IMG/VR virus record: IMGVR_UViG_3300017917_001123
Span: 124,001-188,000 of that record
Origin: a virus
Length of the DNA stretch: 64,000 nucleotides
Strand: one strand, 5' to 3'
Below are positions 25,601 to 33,800 of the stretch, piece after piece. The position numbers and the translations under genes were made by a program. The stretch's first letter is position 1. The number at the start of each line of letters is the position of its first letter. The notes under the pieces are model-generated. The model was not told where the DNA came from and ran no database searches. It saw only the letters and a program-made list of their open reading frames with translations.

Positions 25601-27423
25601 ATATCCTTTTAGGAACCAACTACCGTAGTATTAAATCCGGTCAAGCATACTTCCGTGGAAACGCAGAAGCATTATTAGCAAATGAAAAAACTCAGACAAT
25701 TGCCGCGTTTGGTTTTGTAAAAGATTACTTGTTAAATCTTTCAGTTGTTCAAGCAAGCACAACTGCTACACAAACTGTGACAAATGACTTTAATAATATC
25801 ATTGCTATTCTAAACGGAGGCATTGCGGCAAGCCCAACAGTAACATATACAATTCCGCCAGGCACAGTAACAGGCTTCTCAAGTGCAAGCCAGTTGTTAC
25901 AAGCAAACCGCGCATTTATTATGGCTGAGGTAGAAAATTACATTCATGTAACTTATCCAAGTCATGTATATGATCGAGCTAAGTGCGAAAGAGATGTTGG
26001 TTTAATTTTAGATGCTTTAATCTATGATTTAACTTACGGCGGAAACTCAATGACTGTTGATGCGGCTCTTCAATACTTTGATAACGCAAATAACAATGTT
26101 CGTGTAAATCCTAACGAAGTACCTGAAACAGTTGCTGGTATTAATTACATTAACACTATTTGCCAACGTATTATTCAAAACTTGGCTCCTGTAGTAAGCT
26201 ATCAAGTAGCTGTAACTCAAACATTCAATCCAAGTTGGCCACAAGGTTCTGTAGCTGGACCTACTGTTGCTGATCTTGTAAGCGATATCGCAAACATTGT
26301 TCAGAACGGTCCGTCTGCTACTCCGTTGATTACTGAGCCATCATATGCTTGGGCAAGTCCAAGTCAGATTCTGGCAAGAACAGAAATTGATGATTCTAAG
26401 GAACTGATTGCTACTGAAACTATTGCGTTCATTAATGATGAATATACAGTATTCAGTTACGATAAAGCAACATGCCGTCGCGATATGGATTATGTAATTC
26501 ATAGCATGATCTATGATTTAATTTACGGCGGAAATTGGCAGACAGTTGATGCTGGTTTAAATTATTGGAAAGGAGCTACTAGCTTAATTCCGGGTGAACA
26601 AGATCAAACAGTTGGCGCATTTACCTACATGCTTCAGTTAATGAAACGTGTTTCTCTAAATCAAGCACCAACACAGAGCTATCAGAACATTTACACACAA
26701 TTCTTTAATCCGTTATTGCTTGATGGACAAAATGCTCATGGTAAGTTAGAGGCGTTAACTGTTATTCTAAATAACATTATTCAAAACGGAACAGGCGTTG
26801 CTCCAGCAATTGAGTATCCTGGCACAACAGGATATAGTTCAACATTATTAAATGTTAAGAACATTATCGAAACACAAAAGACAAACTTGGTCAACCAGGT
26901 AATTACGTATATTGATAACAAGTATAACGGTTTTGAATATAACCAAGCGTTGTGTAAGCGTGACGTAGGGTTTGTAGTAGAAGCAATTGCCGCAGACTTA
27001 GTAAGTGGTGGAAACTACAACACAGTCTTATGTGGTCAGAGCTACTACGCAAGAGAAGGTACACACCACTATGTGACTATCGAAGATAACGTAGCAGATG
27101 CTACACTATTCCCAGATAAGGCACATATTAATTTCTATCGTCGTTCTTACATGTCTGCTTCTGGTTACTTGTTTGAATATGTAGGTGCTGGTTCTAACTA
27201 CGGTGCTCTACCTTATGTAGGACGATTTGATCCTAACCAAGAAAGAGAAACTGTACAGTTGAATAACGGTAAGGTATTCTTTACAAGTACTGACCAAAAC
27301 GGTGACTTCCGAATTGGTCCAGGATTGGTAATTAGCCAGGCAACTGGTGTGTTATCAGGACGTACATTTACGAAGTCATTGTTTGCTAACTTGACACCGT
27401 TCATCTTAGCAATTGAAGGATAA
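16648..27423 (+). CDS. Giant virion fibre protein with a 17-fold Cys-containing repeat (3591 aa)
   Basis: The first about 220 residues are fibre-like beta modules (VETDLLYLDVQTGRIGI, then SSPQYDLDVNGTANIDVLRV). A beta-helix-type module follows (YVTENGSDTNDGSA..., KVAPGHYLEQ..., about 222-330), similar to one in the 4437-residue fibre. Then come 17 copies of a largely helical repeat with the core (K)C-x-RD-x-G, beginning at about residues 460, 620, 784, 944, 1107, 1270, 1434, 1599, 1764, 1926, 2089, 2254 and, after a beta-rich interruption (about 2330-2740), 2826, 2969, 3112, 3274 and 3436. The C-terminus (NNGKVFFTSTDQNGDFRIG, from about 3537) is the same closing module as in the other giant fibre. 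It is almost certainly a virion appendage; host binding is inferred. No enzyme motif was seen. Confidence 0.8.
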   Translation: MAVGRITGPLLASNLLRDGVNLSVETDLLYLDVQTGRIGIKTSSPQYDLDVNGTANIDVLRVSNTSTLGLLTVTKSVTSGTIGSTLGPINIDPANNEKIYLKANTEVIGNLHATGEITADGNIRLGDTTSTDTLKVGAEIISNLIPQTPNTYDIGSQSQNWRAAYFQQLFTGNLHQFGNTITNVLPQNIDIIPQGGTLNIYGNVRIWEGTPLGTAPQTNNVLYVTENGSDTNDGSAMDASRACRTISGAVRSPLYKPGTSIKVAPGHYLEQNPIELKPYTSVIGSDLRTTFIEPINKTQDVFHVRSGCYIAQMNIFNGRSGRFPGTGYLADTNRGAYAVAFPPNGDNGVPVDVFQSPYIQNCTNQSGPWLYDGTMFVPNQTVQVPEGVGISTYEAGTQEIEVTLSEGEIYVGQSINGAPPNQGFFNARTLLLSNKPFIQEQVVAYVDQQYGGPFQYNAVKCARDTGLIIDGLGLDLVYNSTSQSVFSGLQYWSQTSSPTQIAGEETTTTNAFNYINSIAQLVVRAQAVSTPYQNTLTQVTALPAGAIGDANRVSSLFTTATNIIVEGTSGISDKIISNGAVTSNTSTQAAYNLLQANKEFLKAEAIAWISANSPTFTYDQAKCKRDVGYLVDCVSFDLLHGGNRQVIQAGTYYYGYSSVNSAIPGEQAQTILAYNYMKNVISAVVQSQKLTRFYQSEIPQVLDNNNAGSAAAATTITGNIDLITRLVRVGPEGAPALEPIGLTRSVDTGVLNAYALLTANMDFIKAEVIAYVNTLPNFVYNKEKCYRDVGIIIENVSFDALNGGNEKALEAGLSYYNGVTSVIQGQETQTVGAIEYIKFLARKVIRNQTCPDLLSGRGAESQQINYVLTGGGIAQPALDKGFDLITGIITNGPSFAPTSYPGCAVDPYLMSAEVLLQANRSFIQEEIVEFVNKSFLTFPFNTSKCRRDTGLIVDAIAMDMMYPTASDSQSTFAGIQYWKNGSYTGDIEKELTTTTNAISYLSSLAQKLILNDISGPRYQTAVTQNTSLASATVSEADIIGTDLDLVISILNDGTEGITDKVIPNGQPLTTPGVINAYEILQANKAYIQAEVVAYVEATKTPGFTYSQVSCSRDVGYLVDAVSFDLLHGGNRQAIQSGVYYYSFDGLVSAIPGETTQTVSAYKHLKSILANIITGTTVTERYQNVINQNVSLSAGGSTQVTTAQGLVDTIIDIILVGPSAAPAAQPLSLTESSTALTVNAAKIISANRDFIKAEIIAYINKTFPSFRYNSEKCARDTGLLVDAIAQDLLFEGNTQSVFSGVQYWKQTGYTGTIANELTTTTSAISYVSDLAQKIVKNVTSGPRYQSAVTQNTVLPAATTIQSYKISKEFELILELINDGLLGVTDKIEPNSLVASGDSNVIAAFDLLQANKAYIQAEAVAFVESTKTPGFTYDQAKCSRDVGYMIDSVCIDLLYGGNRQAIQSGVYYWDASTGVTAIPGEITETLDAYNYLKTIVEKVILGIPAPRSQSNKIVQVTNLPTASDTEVTLLSNKINKITNIIQNGPSVVTVKEPISLVRTSDANKKRAYDLLMANREFIASEIVSYINEKYNGISYSYNKVKCFRDTGLIVDSIVTDLGWGTNGFTQSNFAGLQYWNQNGYTGDIQRELTTTTNAINYLSTLAQKIVQNDLTGTRYQFTLTQNISLPAATPIEASAIALDFSTVTNILLNGTTGVTDIIVSNGITALSSDAQHAYDLLQANKAYMQAEVIAWVEANKGTGFVYDSTKCSRDTGLIVDAVVQDLLFGGTSQTTFAGIQYWNQNGYVGTIASELTTTTNAISYVSSLAQKVIQNDTLGTRYQSTVTQVTNLDPGTVTEATRVASDFTVILDILQNGTAGVSDKIIPNGIDADINTNVQNAFAVLQANKAYIQTEAVAFVESTKTPGFVYDQAKCYRDVGYMIDSICIDLLYGGNRQAIQSGVYYYGYNGSSSAIAGEQTETIAAYNHIKAIITSIVTGVEITNPYQLAVPQVRTLSAGTSAEVTTSQGLIDVITNIIQNGPTVAAAPAPLGLTKSSNANVQNAAAMLLANKDFIVAETIAYIDSTYAKGFDYDQAKCYRDMGYLIDSISYDILYGGNRQAVNSGVYYYGFDASASAVANEQVQTAAAYNRLKEIIPLIITNQPVAPTDGNVTEQQFNTFGSNEEVSQLTSQMIQLMVDIIQDGPSAAIAKTPIGLTENTDANIQKAMVLLRLNREFIQNEIIAWVDATYKKGYFNYSQEKCYRDVGLIVDALSGDLLIGGNLKTIEAGVTYWLGGVNAVANEIPQQNASLDYLKTVVAKVVSNQELASISGARQIINPYFAGGQYTTENLNRLIDILKTVISKGPAFAPQGYQGSGAFATSNSSVDYIQPASTVLEVTDLGGYRYRVYLSKPILGPGNNATLFFGQTSVYPLLDKNVPDRWNQRRIDPYGSVGGALIDGAVVSKRSPIQSFVFDAYTQLNQGGIGIKITNSGYAQLVSVFTIFCGTSVIVENGGICSITNSNANFGDFCLVAKGYSKREFFGEVYNPPVLPYYPNGFFPQTQIVEVFCPDPENRPHIGQIMEVVPPEGYTNAQGLPGFLSAAINTSTLTTGSISISGIDTEGVVIGQNIYVRDQYGSYTDINGTRYVPEGTIVTDVSFKTITLSESITSGGGELGNPNYFTMYVAGNAYYTVRSSELAPDPIPPGTFRLGPSATEQGNDQGDEEIQALQYLNNLANKVVSNQLISAAQTTSTQVTNLTLSGGDQATIRMGELFTTLQSIITNGLDAAPAIKKEGVVPPGADSASSLLTANTPFLQEEIIKYINSQYFVYDHDLCRRDLGYILDGFGWDVLFQSNYQAIKCGNAYLRNVPGSKYVLENEKAQTVDAIDRIADLTNGLSGINTVTGAISVINLDGIYIQNIINGAGAPAYSMPNPAGLDNGIASAKSLILDNLAYIKEEVIGWIDATYPTFTYDQIKCKRDIGLVLDGVNWDILLGTNYRSIKSGQAYFRGNAEALLANEKTQTIAAFGFVKDYLLNLSVVQASTTATQTVTNDFNNIIAILNGGIAASPTVTYTIPPGTVTGFSSASQLLQANRAFIMAEVENYIHVTYPSHVYDRAKCERDVGLILDALIYDLTYGGNSMTVDAALQYFDNANNNVRVNPNEVPETVAGINYINTICQRIIQNLAPVVSYQVAVTQTFNPSWPQGSVAGPTVADLVSDIANIVQNGPSATPLITEPSYAWASPSQILARTEIDDSKELIATETIAFINDEYTVFSYDKATCRRDMDYVIHSMIYDLIYGGNWQTVDAGLNYWKGATSLIPGEQDQTVGAFTYMLQLMKRVSLNQAPTQSYQNIYTQFFNPLLLDGQNAHGKLEALTVILNNIIQNGTGVAPAIEYPGTTGYSSTLLNVKNIIETQKTNLVNQVITYIDNKYNGFEYNQALCKRDVGFVVEAIAADLVSGGNYNTVLCGQSYYAREGTHHYVTIEDNVADATLFPDKAHINFYRRSYMSASGYLFEYVGAGSNYGALPYVGRFDPNQERETVQLNNGKVFFTSTDQNGDFRIGPGLVISQATGVLSGRTFTKSLFANLTPFILAIEG
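18000..27050 (+). repeat. Coding repeat array: 17 copies of a ~145-165-residue Cys module
   Basis: The protein core YDxxKCxRDxGyxxDxxxxDL recurs about every 490 bases from about 18 kb to 23.4 kb (12 copies), then five more copies from about 25.1 to 27.0 kb after a unique region. Each copy holds one conserved Cys and is flanked by ANKxFIxAE and E...T..Ay helices. Copies are diverged in DNA sequence, so this is old duplication rather than a recent tandem expansion. Confidence 0.8.
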
Positions 27424-27438
27424 TAAGGAAAATATAAA

Positions 27439-27825
27439 ATGGCACTAATTCCATTAAACACGTTTAAAACTAAAACATTTGTTTTAACAACTACAACTAA
27501 CGCAACGGTTTATACTGCTCCAGTAGGAGTAACTTCGATTGTTTTGATGGCCAACGTTGCGAACGTTAGTACAAATACAAATGCTAGCGTTACGTTTGCT
27601 CACCATAGAAATCTTCCAGTGCTAGCAGATGCTCAAGGAAACGGCGGCCAACCCGGCAACGTAACGACTGAGCTAGTTAAGAATTTTGAAATTCCTCCAA
27701 GCGATGCTGGAAACATGCTAGTAGGAAAAATGATTGTTGAAAGTCTAGACAGCATTAGAGCATACGCAACAGTTGAAGGCACACTAAAACTTACAATGAG
27801 CATTCTAGAAACAGCTAACCAATAA
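27439..27825 (+). CDS. Small beta-rich virion protein between giant fibre genes
   Basis: This 128-residue protein has NATVYTAPVGVTSIVLMANVANVST (about residues 21-45), then FEIPPSDAGNMLVGKMIVESLDSIRAYAT, a beta-sandwich-like pattern. The same order of elements is seen in the 109-residue protein at 15502, suggesting distant paralogy. AAGGAAA provides the ribosome-binding site. Located between the 3591- and 2296-residue fibres, it may be a connector, but this is inference. Confidence 0.65.
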   Translation: MALIPLNTFKTKTFVLTTTTNATVYTAPVGVTSIVLMANVANVSTNTNASVTFAHHRNLPVLADAQGNGGQPGNVTTELVKNFEIPPSDAGNMLVGKMIVESLDSIRAYATVEGTLKLTMSILETANQ

Positions 27826-27837
27826 TAGGAAATAACA

Positions 27838-30800
27838 ATGCCAGGATTACTAAGCGGCCGTGTAAAAGTATCAGCAGGTACTAATTACACTATTAACAAT
27901 TATATTAGTCTAAACCAAGCGCAAGCAGGCTTAGGCGTTACACCTACATCTGGTACAGGATACACACTGGTTATTGGTCCAGACGGTGTAGCAACCTTTA
28001 CAAATACTTTAGGTAACATTGGATTTGAAAACGGTGTTATAACCTCGCAAAGTACAACTGGTGACTTAACATTAAATCCAAGTGGTACTGGTACTATTAC
28101 ACTTAATGGTCCTGTTAATATTCCTGATGGTATTATTGGTTCTGGTTTTAAGAAAGAAGTTGTTGTTGCGTCAACTAGTGATGTTCTTGTTAACACATCA
28201 ACAAGTTTGATTGTTGTTGATGGTTTCAAATTAAATTATTTAGATCGTGTTTTATTAAAAGCACAAGCAAATCCTGCGCAAAACGGTATCTATTATGTAA
28301 GTACAGCATCGTTAGTTAACGATGTATTCACTGCTTCGGCATACAGCACTTCGTCTAACTGGGACGGTACTGTAATTGCGTTTGATAATCCGACTCCATT
28401 TATGGCACAGTTGCTTGATAAAGTAACTGCCGGTACAACATTCTTTGTCTATGACTTAGACAACGTTGCTTATAACGTAACGCTATCATCAGAATTTACG
28501 CAAAGCAACGGAGCCTATACTGCCACCACAGTAATTGCTTCCCCTACATCGGTTGTTAGTACAATTAGTCAAGCAATTTTTATTGCTACTAGCGCAACAA
28601 ACGCAGTATTGACACGTACTACAGACGCTGACAGTACAAGAAAATTAAATCACGTAGCTGTTCCTGTCCTGTACGGAACTAGCGGCGGCCGTTTATTCTT
28701 TACTAATTTTACTTCGTTTGGAATAGTTGATGTAGATCCAGTTAACTGGTACGAAATTGTTGACTCAGTATCTGGACAAAATGTTGCTAACAAAATTTTA
28801 GATGCTTCGTCAATTGGTATAAACACTCCAGGCGTCGGTAGATTTACATATCTAGACGCAGTTACTCAATTAGCAGTTTCAGCATCTACTGATTCAACCG
28901 CAACTGACAATGGTGCTGTCACTGTAGCCGGCGGCGTTGGAATTACAAAGAACTTATGGGTCGGCGGAGCAACAAACATTGCTGGCAGCTTAAATGTTTT
29001 AAGTCAAGCAAATCTAAGTCCAACAGGAGCAACAGTCTTTATTCAACCAAGCGGTGCTGGTTCTGTTGTAATTAATCCAGCAACAAAAGGTACAATGGAC
29101 AATGTTGACATTGGAAACGTAATTCCTGCCAACGGTACCTTTAATATTTTAAATGCGACAACACAACTTCGTGTAACAACAAGTACAAATTCTACAAGTA
29201 CAACAACCGGTGCTCTTGTTGTTGATGGCGGTGTCGGTATTGCCGGCGATTTAGTACTAGGCGGACAGTTAATCTTTAGTGGTGCGGCTGACGAATTTAT
29301 TGTAAACAATTTCCGTGCTCTAGGACAAGTTCTGTTTACAACAAGTACTAATTCAACTTCAACAACCACAGGCGGCTTAGTTGTATCTGGCGGTGTTGGC
29401 ATTGCTCAAGACTTAGTATTAGGCGGTAGTTTAATATTTGACGGCGACGCCGGAGAAATTCGTGTACGTCAATTAAAAGTTACTAGCACTCTAAGTTCAA
29501 CTTCTACTACAACCGGTGCTATTGTTGTAACAGGTGGCCAAGGTATTGGTGAGAACTTAAACGTCGGTGGCGATGTTACCATTGGCGGTAATTTGATCTT
29601 TACTGGTGAATCGCCTGATCTACGTGCTCAACAGTTGCGTGTAAGCGGAACAGCAACTTCTACAAGCACAACAACTGGTGCTTTACAGGTTGTAGGCGGT
29701 GTAGGTATTGGTCAAGATCTATGGCTAGGCGGAAACTTAAACTTTGCTAGTGCTCAAGGACAAATTAATGCCTTCCAAGTCCGAGTAACTGGAACAGAAA
29801 CTTCTACAAGTACGCAAACAGGCGCACTTGTTGTTGACGGTGGTGTAGGTATTGGCAAAGATGTTGTAATCGGCGGAAACTTAGATTTAGGCGGTCAATT
29901 AACATTTAACAAATCATTTACAGCAACCTTTGTTGCCCTACACATAACAAGTACAGCAAGCAATGTAAGTGACTTTGAAGATAACGCAGTTTATGTCGAA
30001 GGCGGCCTATCGCTTAAGAAAGATCTAAGTGTTTACGGAAATACTGTTGTTAGCGGTAACTTAACAGTATTAGGAACACAGACTTTTGTTGACAGTACTC
30101 AAACATATATTATTGACCCTGTATTGGACATTGGTACAGGAATCGGTAATACAGCTTTAACAACCAACGACGGTTTAGATCGAGGAATTTTATTACATTA
30201 TAATACAGGTGCGTCAGAAGCAACAAACAATCACGCATTCCTTGGTAGAGATGCTTCTACAGGTGACTTGGTTTATAAGTTTAACGTATATCCTGGCCCA
30301 GGTGAAGACTTTGCTCCGGCGTTTGCTGGCACAGGAACATTTGGTACAGCAAGATTTGGAACCCAGCGACTAGTTGGCGGAGTTGCTTCAATTAGCACCA
30401 ACACAGGCGATCTTCAAGTACTTGGTGGTATAGGTGTAACTAAGACTTCTTATTTTGCTGATCGTGTAACTCTGGCAAGCACTTTAGCAAATTCAACACA
30501 AACTGCCAACCATGCGTTAGTGGTCCCAACAGGCGGCATTGGTGTAGCAGGCGATTCTTACTTTGGTGGTATTGTACGTTTTGGAAACGGAACAGCAACA
30601 ACAAGCCCAACAACCGGCGCAGTATTGTTTAACGGTGGCCTTGGAGTGGGCGGTGGTGCTCAGATTTCTGGTCCTGTCAAGATTTTAAACGGAACAGCCG
30701 CAACAAGTACAACAACTGGCGCTCTACAAGTTGTTGGTGGCGTAGGTATTCAAGGCGATCTGTATGTTAGAAACGTCTATACATTAGATGGCGAAAACAT

Positions 30801-33800
30801 TGAGCGTTTTAATGGCGGAACAATTACTGCTCCGTTGTTAGTTGACAATACCTCAAACGCATTTAGTACAACAACTGGTGCTGTCGTAGTAACAGGTGGT
30901 CAAGGCATTGGTAGAGATCTATGGGTCGGCGGAACAGGTTTCATGGGAGACTTGTTTGTTAACGGCGCAAGAGTATTAACTACAGCAACTCCAACCGGAT
31001 TTAACGGTGGTACAATTATCTATCCGTTACAGATTGGTTATACTACTTCAACACTAAACACAACAGGTCTAACTGTTAACTCAGACATTAACGCTGTAAG
31101 CACTGACACAGGTGCTATTGTAACAATAGGCGGTATTGGTTTAGGTAAAGACTTGTGGATTGGCGGAACAATTTATCGTAACAACGATGTTACTAAACCT
31201 ACTTGGGGCAACGACGGTATTGCTGTAAACTTAGGAAGTGCTACATTTACAGACAATCAAGGATCTGGTAATTTTACAAATACACAAATGGTCTATGTTG
31301 GTCAACCAACATTTAGAGGACAGTTTGGTATTAACTACGATCGTGCCCAAACAATCTTTATTGAAGGTGCTCCGAAAGAAGGACAAAACACAACGATTGC
31401 TGACTCTTACGCAATTTGGGTCAATGATGGTAGAGTTCATATTGCTTCTTCAGCAACATCAGCAACAAACTATCTAAACAACGCACTGAGTGTTGATGGT
31501 GGTATTGGTGTTAAGGGCGGTGTTCAAATCACTGGTGACATTAAAGCCCAAGCAGTCTTTGATAACGGTAATCGTGTAGTTAGTTTTGTTGACCTTCAAG
31601 CAGGCAACGACGGAATTTTAGTTGCTCAAAGCCCAGCAGGCGGCCCAACAGCAACAATTTTTGTAAGCAACGCAGGTGTTGTTGAGGCAAATGCCGGAAC
31701 TGGTATTAACTTAGATCAGAGCCGCGGCACAATTACAATTACAAACATAGGTGTTACAGATTTAACTCCGACACAAGGTATTGGAATCTCAACAAGTACT
31801 GGTTCCGTTTCAATCTTTAACCTAGGTGTTACAAGTTTAACAGCTGGCACAGATACTGCGGTTTCAAGCACAACAAGTAATGTTGTAATTTGGAATACAT
31901 CGACTCTAGAAACAGTAACAGGTCGTGGCGGTTCAACACCTAACCCGATTGAAATTACAAACACAACAAGCAACGCATTTACAGTTGCTGGTACAGCAAA
32001 CTTTAACAATGTAACAGTTGGCGGTACATTAAGTGCTGGTAGTTCAACATTCTTTGGAAGTACAGGTTCTTTCATTGACTTAACGGTTTCTGGAAGCACA
32101 TTACTAAATGGTAATGTTACTATCGCTGGTACAGCAACTTATGTAAACAGCCAACAATTAACTGTAGTTGACCCAGTTATTGATATCGGAACTAATGTTA
32201 ATAACTCTCCGTTATTAGCTAATGACGGTTATGACCGCGGTATGTTAATCCACTACAATAGTGGAGCTGACATTACAGGAGATGCTCACGCATTCTTAGG
32301 TCGTGTAAACAGTAGCGGCAAACTAACATATCGTACAAACATTTGGCCAGGCGGCATAACTGATGTTCCAAATCCTTTTGGTTCAACAGGCACACTAGGA
32401 TCAGCGTTATTTGCTGGACTAGAATTACAAGGCGGCCTAGCATCAAGTGGTCAAGGAACTGGCGACTTACAAGTTACCGGCGGAATCTACGCAGGCGGAA
32501 ATTCTTACTTAGACGGTAAACTTCGTTTAGCAGATACACAAAACGCTATTTCAACACTAACCGGCGCACTAACAGTTGCTGGTGGTATTGGTGTTGGTAA
32601 GAACGTTTATGTTGACGGAGACGTTATTGTTCGTGGCTACGTTTTAACAACAGCAACAGCGTATAACGGCGGCGAAGTTTATAATCCAGTTGTTATTACA
32701 AACGGAACACCGGCAACAAACACACTAACAGGTGCGTTAATTGTACACGACGGTGGCGCAGGTATTGGTGGCGATGTTTGGGTAGGCGGAAGTGTAAATG
32801 CTTCAGCATTCTTTATTGATGGTCGTCCAGTAACAACCGACATTCACTTAGTAACTGGCCCCGGTTTAATTGGTGATGTTACAACAGCTACAAACGGTGT
32901 TACAATTACTATGACCAACACAGGTGTATTAACACTTGAAGGCGGCCCTGGTATTAACATTTGGAACACAGGAACAAGCGGAGTTACTACTGTAACTAAC
33001 GTCGGTGTTGTAACGTTAGACACAAGTGGCCCTGGATTACGTGCTACAACAAGCACAGGTTCTGTAACATTAATTAACTTAGGTGTTACAAGTGCTATTG
33101 CTGGAGCAGGTATTGGTGTAAGTCAAAGCACTGGCTCAGTTATTATTAACAACTTAGGCGTTTACAGCATTGGTATTATCGGCGATGGCTTAACAGCAAC
33201 AACATCAACTGGTTCTGTATTCTTAATTAACTCAGGTGTTACAAGTTTAACAGCTGGAACAGATACAGCGATTACCCAAACTACTGGCGCTATCGAAATT
33301 TGGAATACCTCAACATTACAGACTGTTACAAATCGTGGTAACGAAACAACAAATCAACTTTATCTAAACAACACTACACAGGCTAACAATACATTTAGTG
33401 GCGCACTACAAGTATTAGGCGGTGTTGGTATTGGTAAGAACCTGTATGTTGCTGGTAAGATTGTTGGTCAAGGCGGATACGAAGGATTAAATCCACCGGC
33501 TATCTTTGTAAACACAAGCTCTGTAACTGTTTATGATTCTGGTACAGTTCGTCAAGTTGACGTTGTAATTGCTAACAATACAACAACGGTGTTTAACAAT
33601 ACTGGCATTAACGTTAAAACAAACGTCGAAGCAACATCGACTGGAACTGGAGCAATTACAGTACTAGGCGGTATCGGTGTAAGCGGCACAGTTTATGGTG
33701 CGGCATTTAACGGTCCAAACGATACTGTAAGTATTACAAGTGGAACAACTGTCGGAGCAAGCCTAACAGCGACAGGTAAGATTTACGCTATTGGTGGTTA

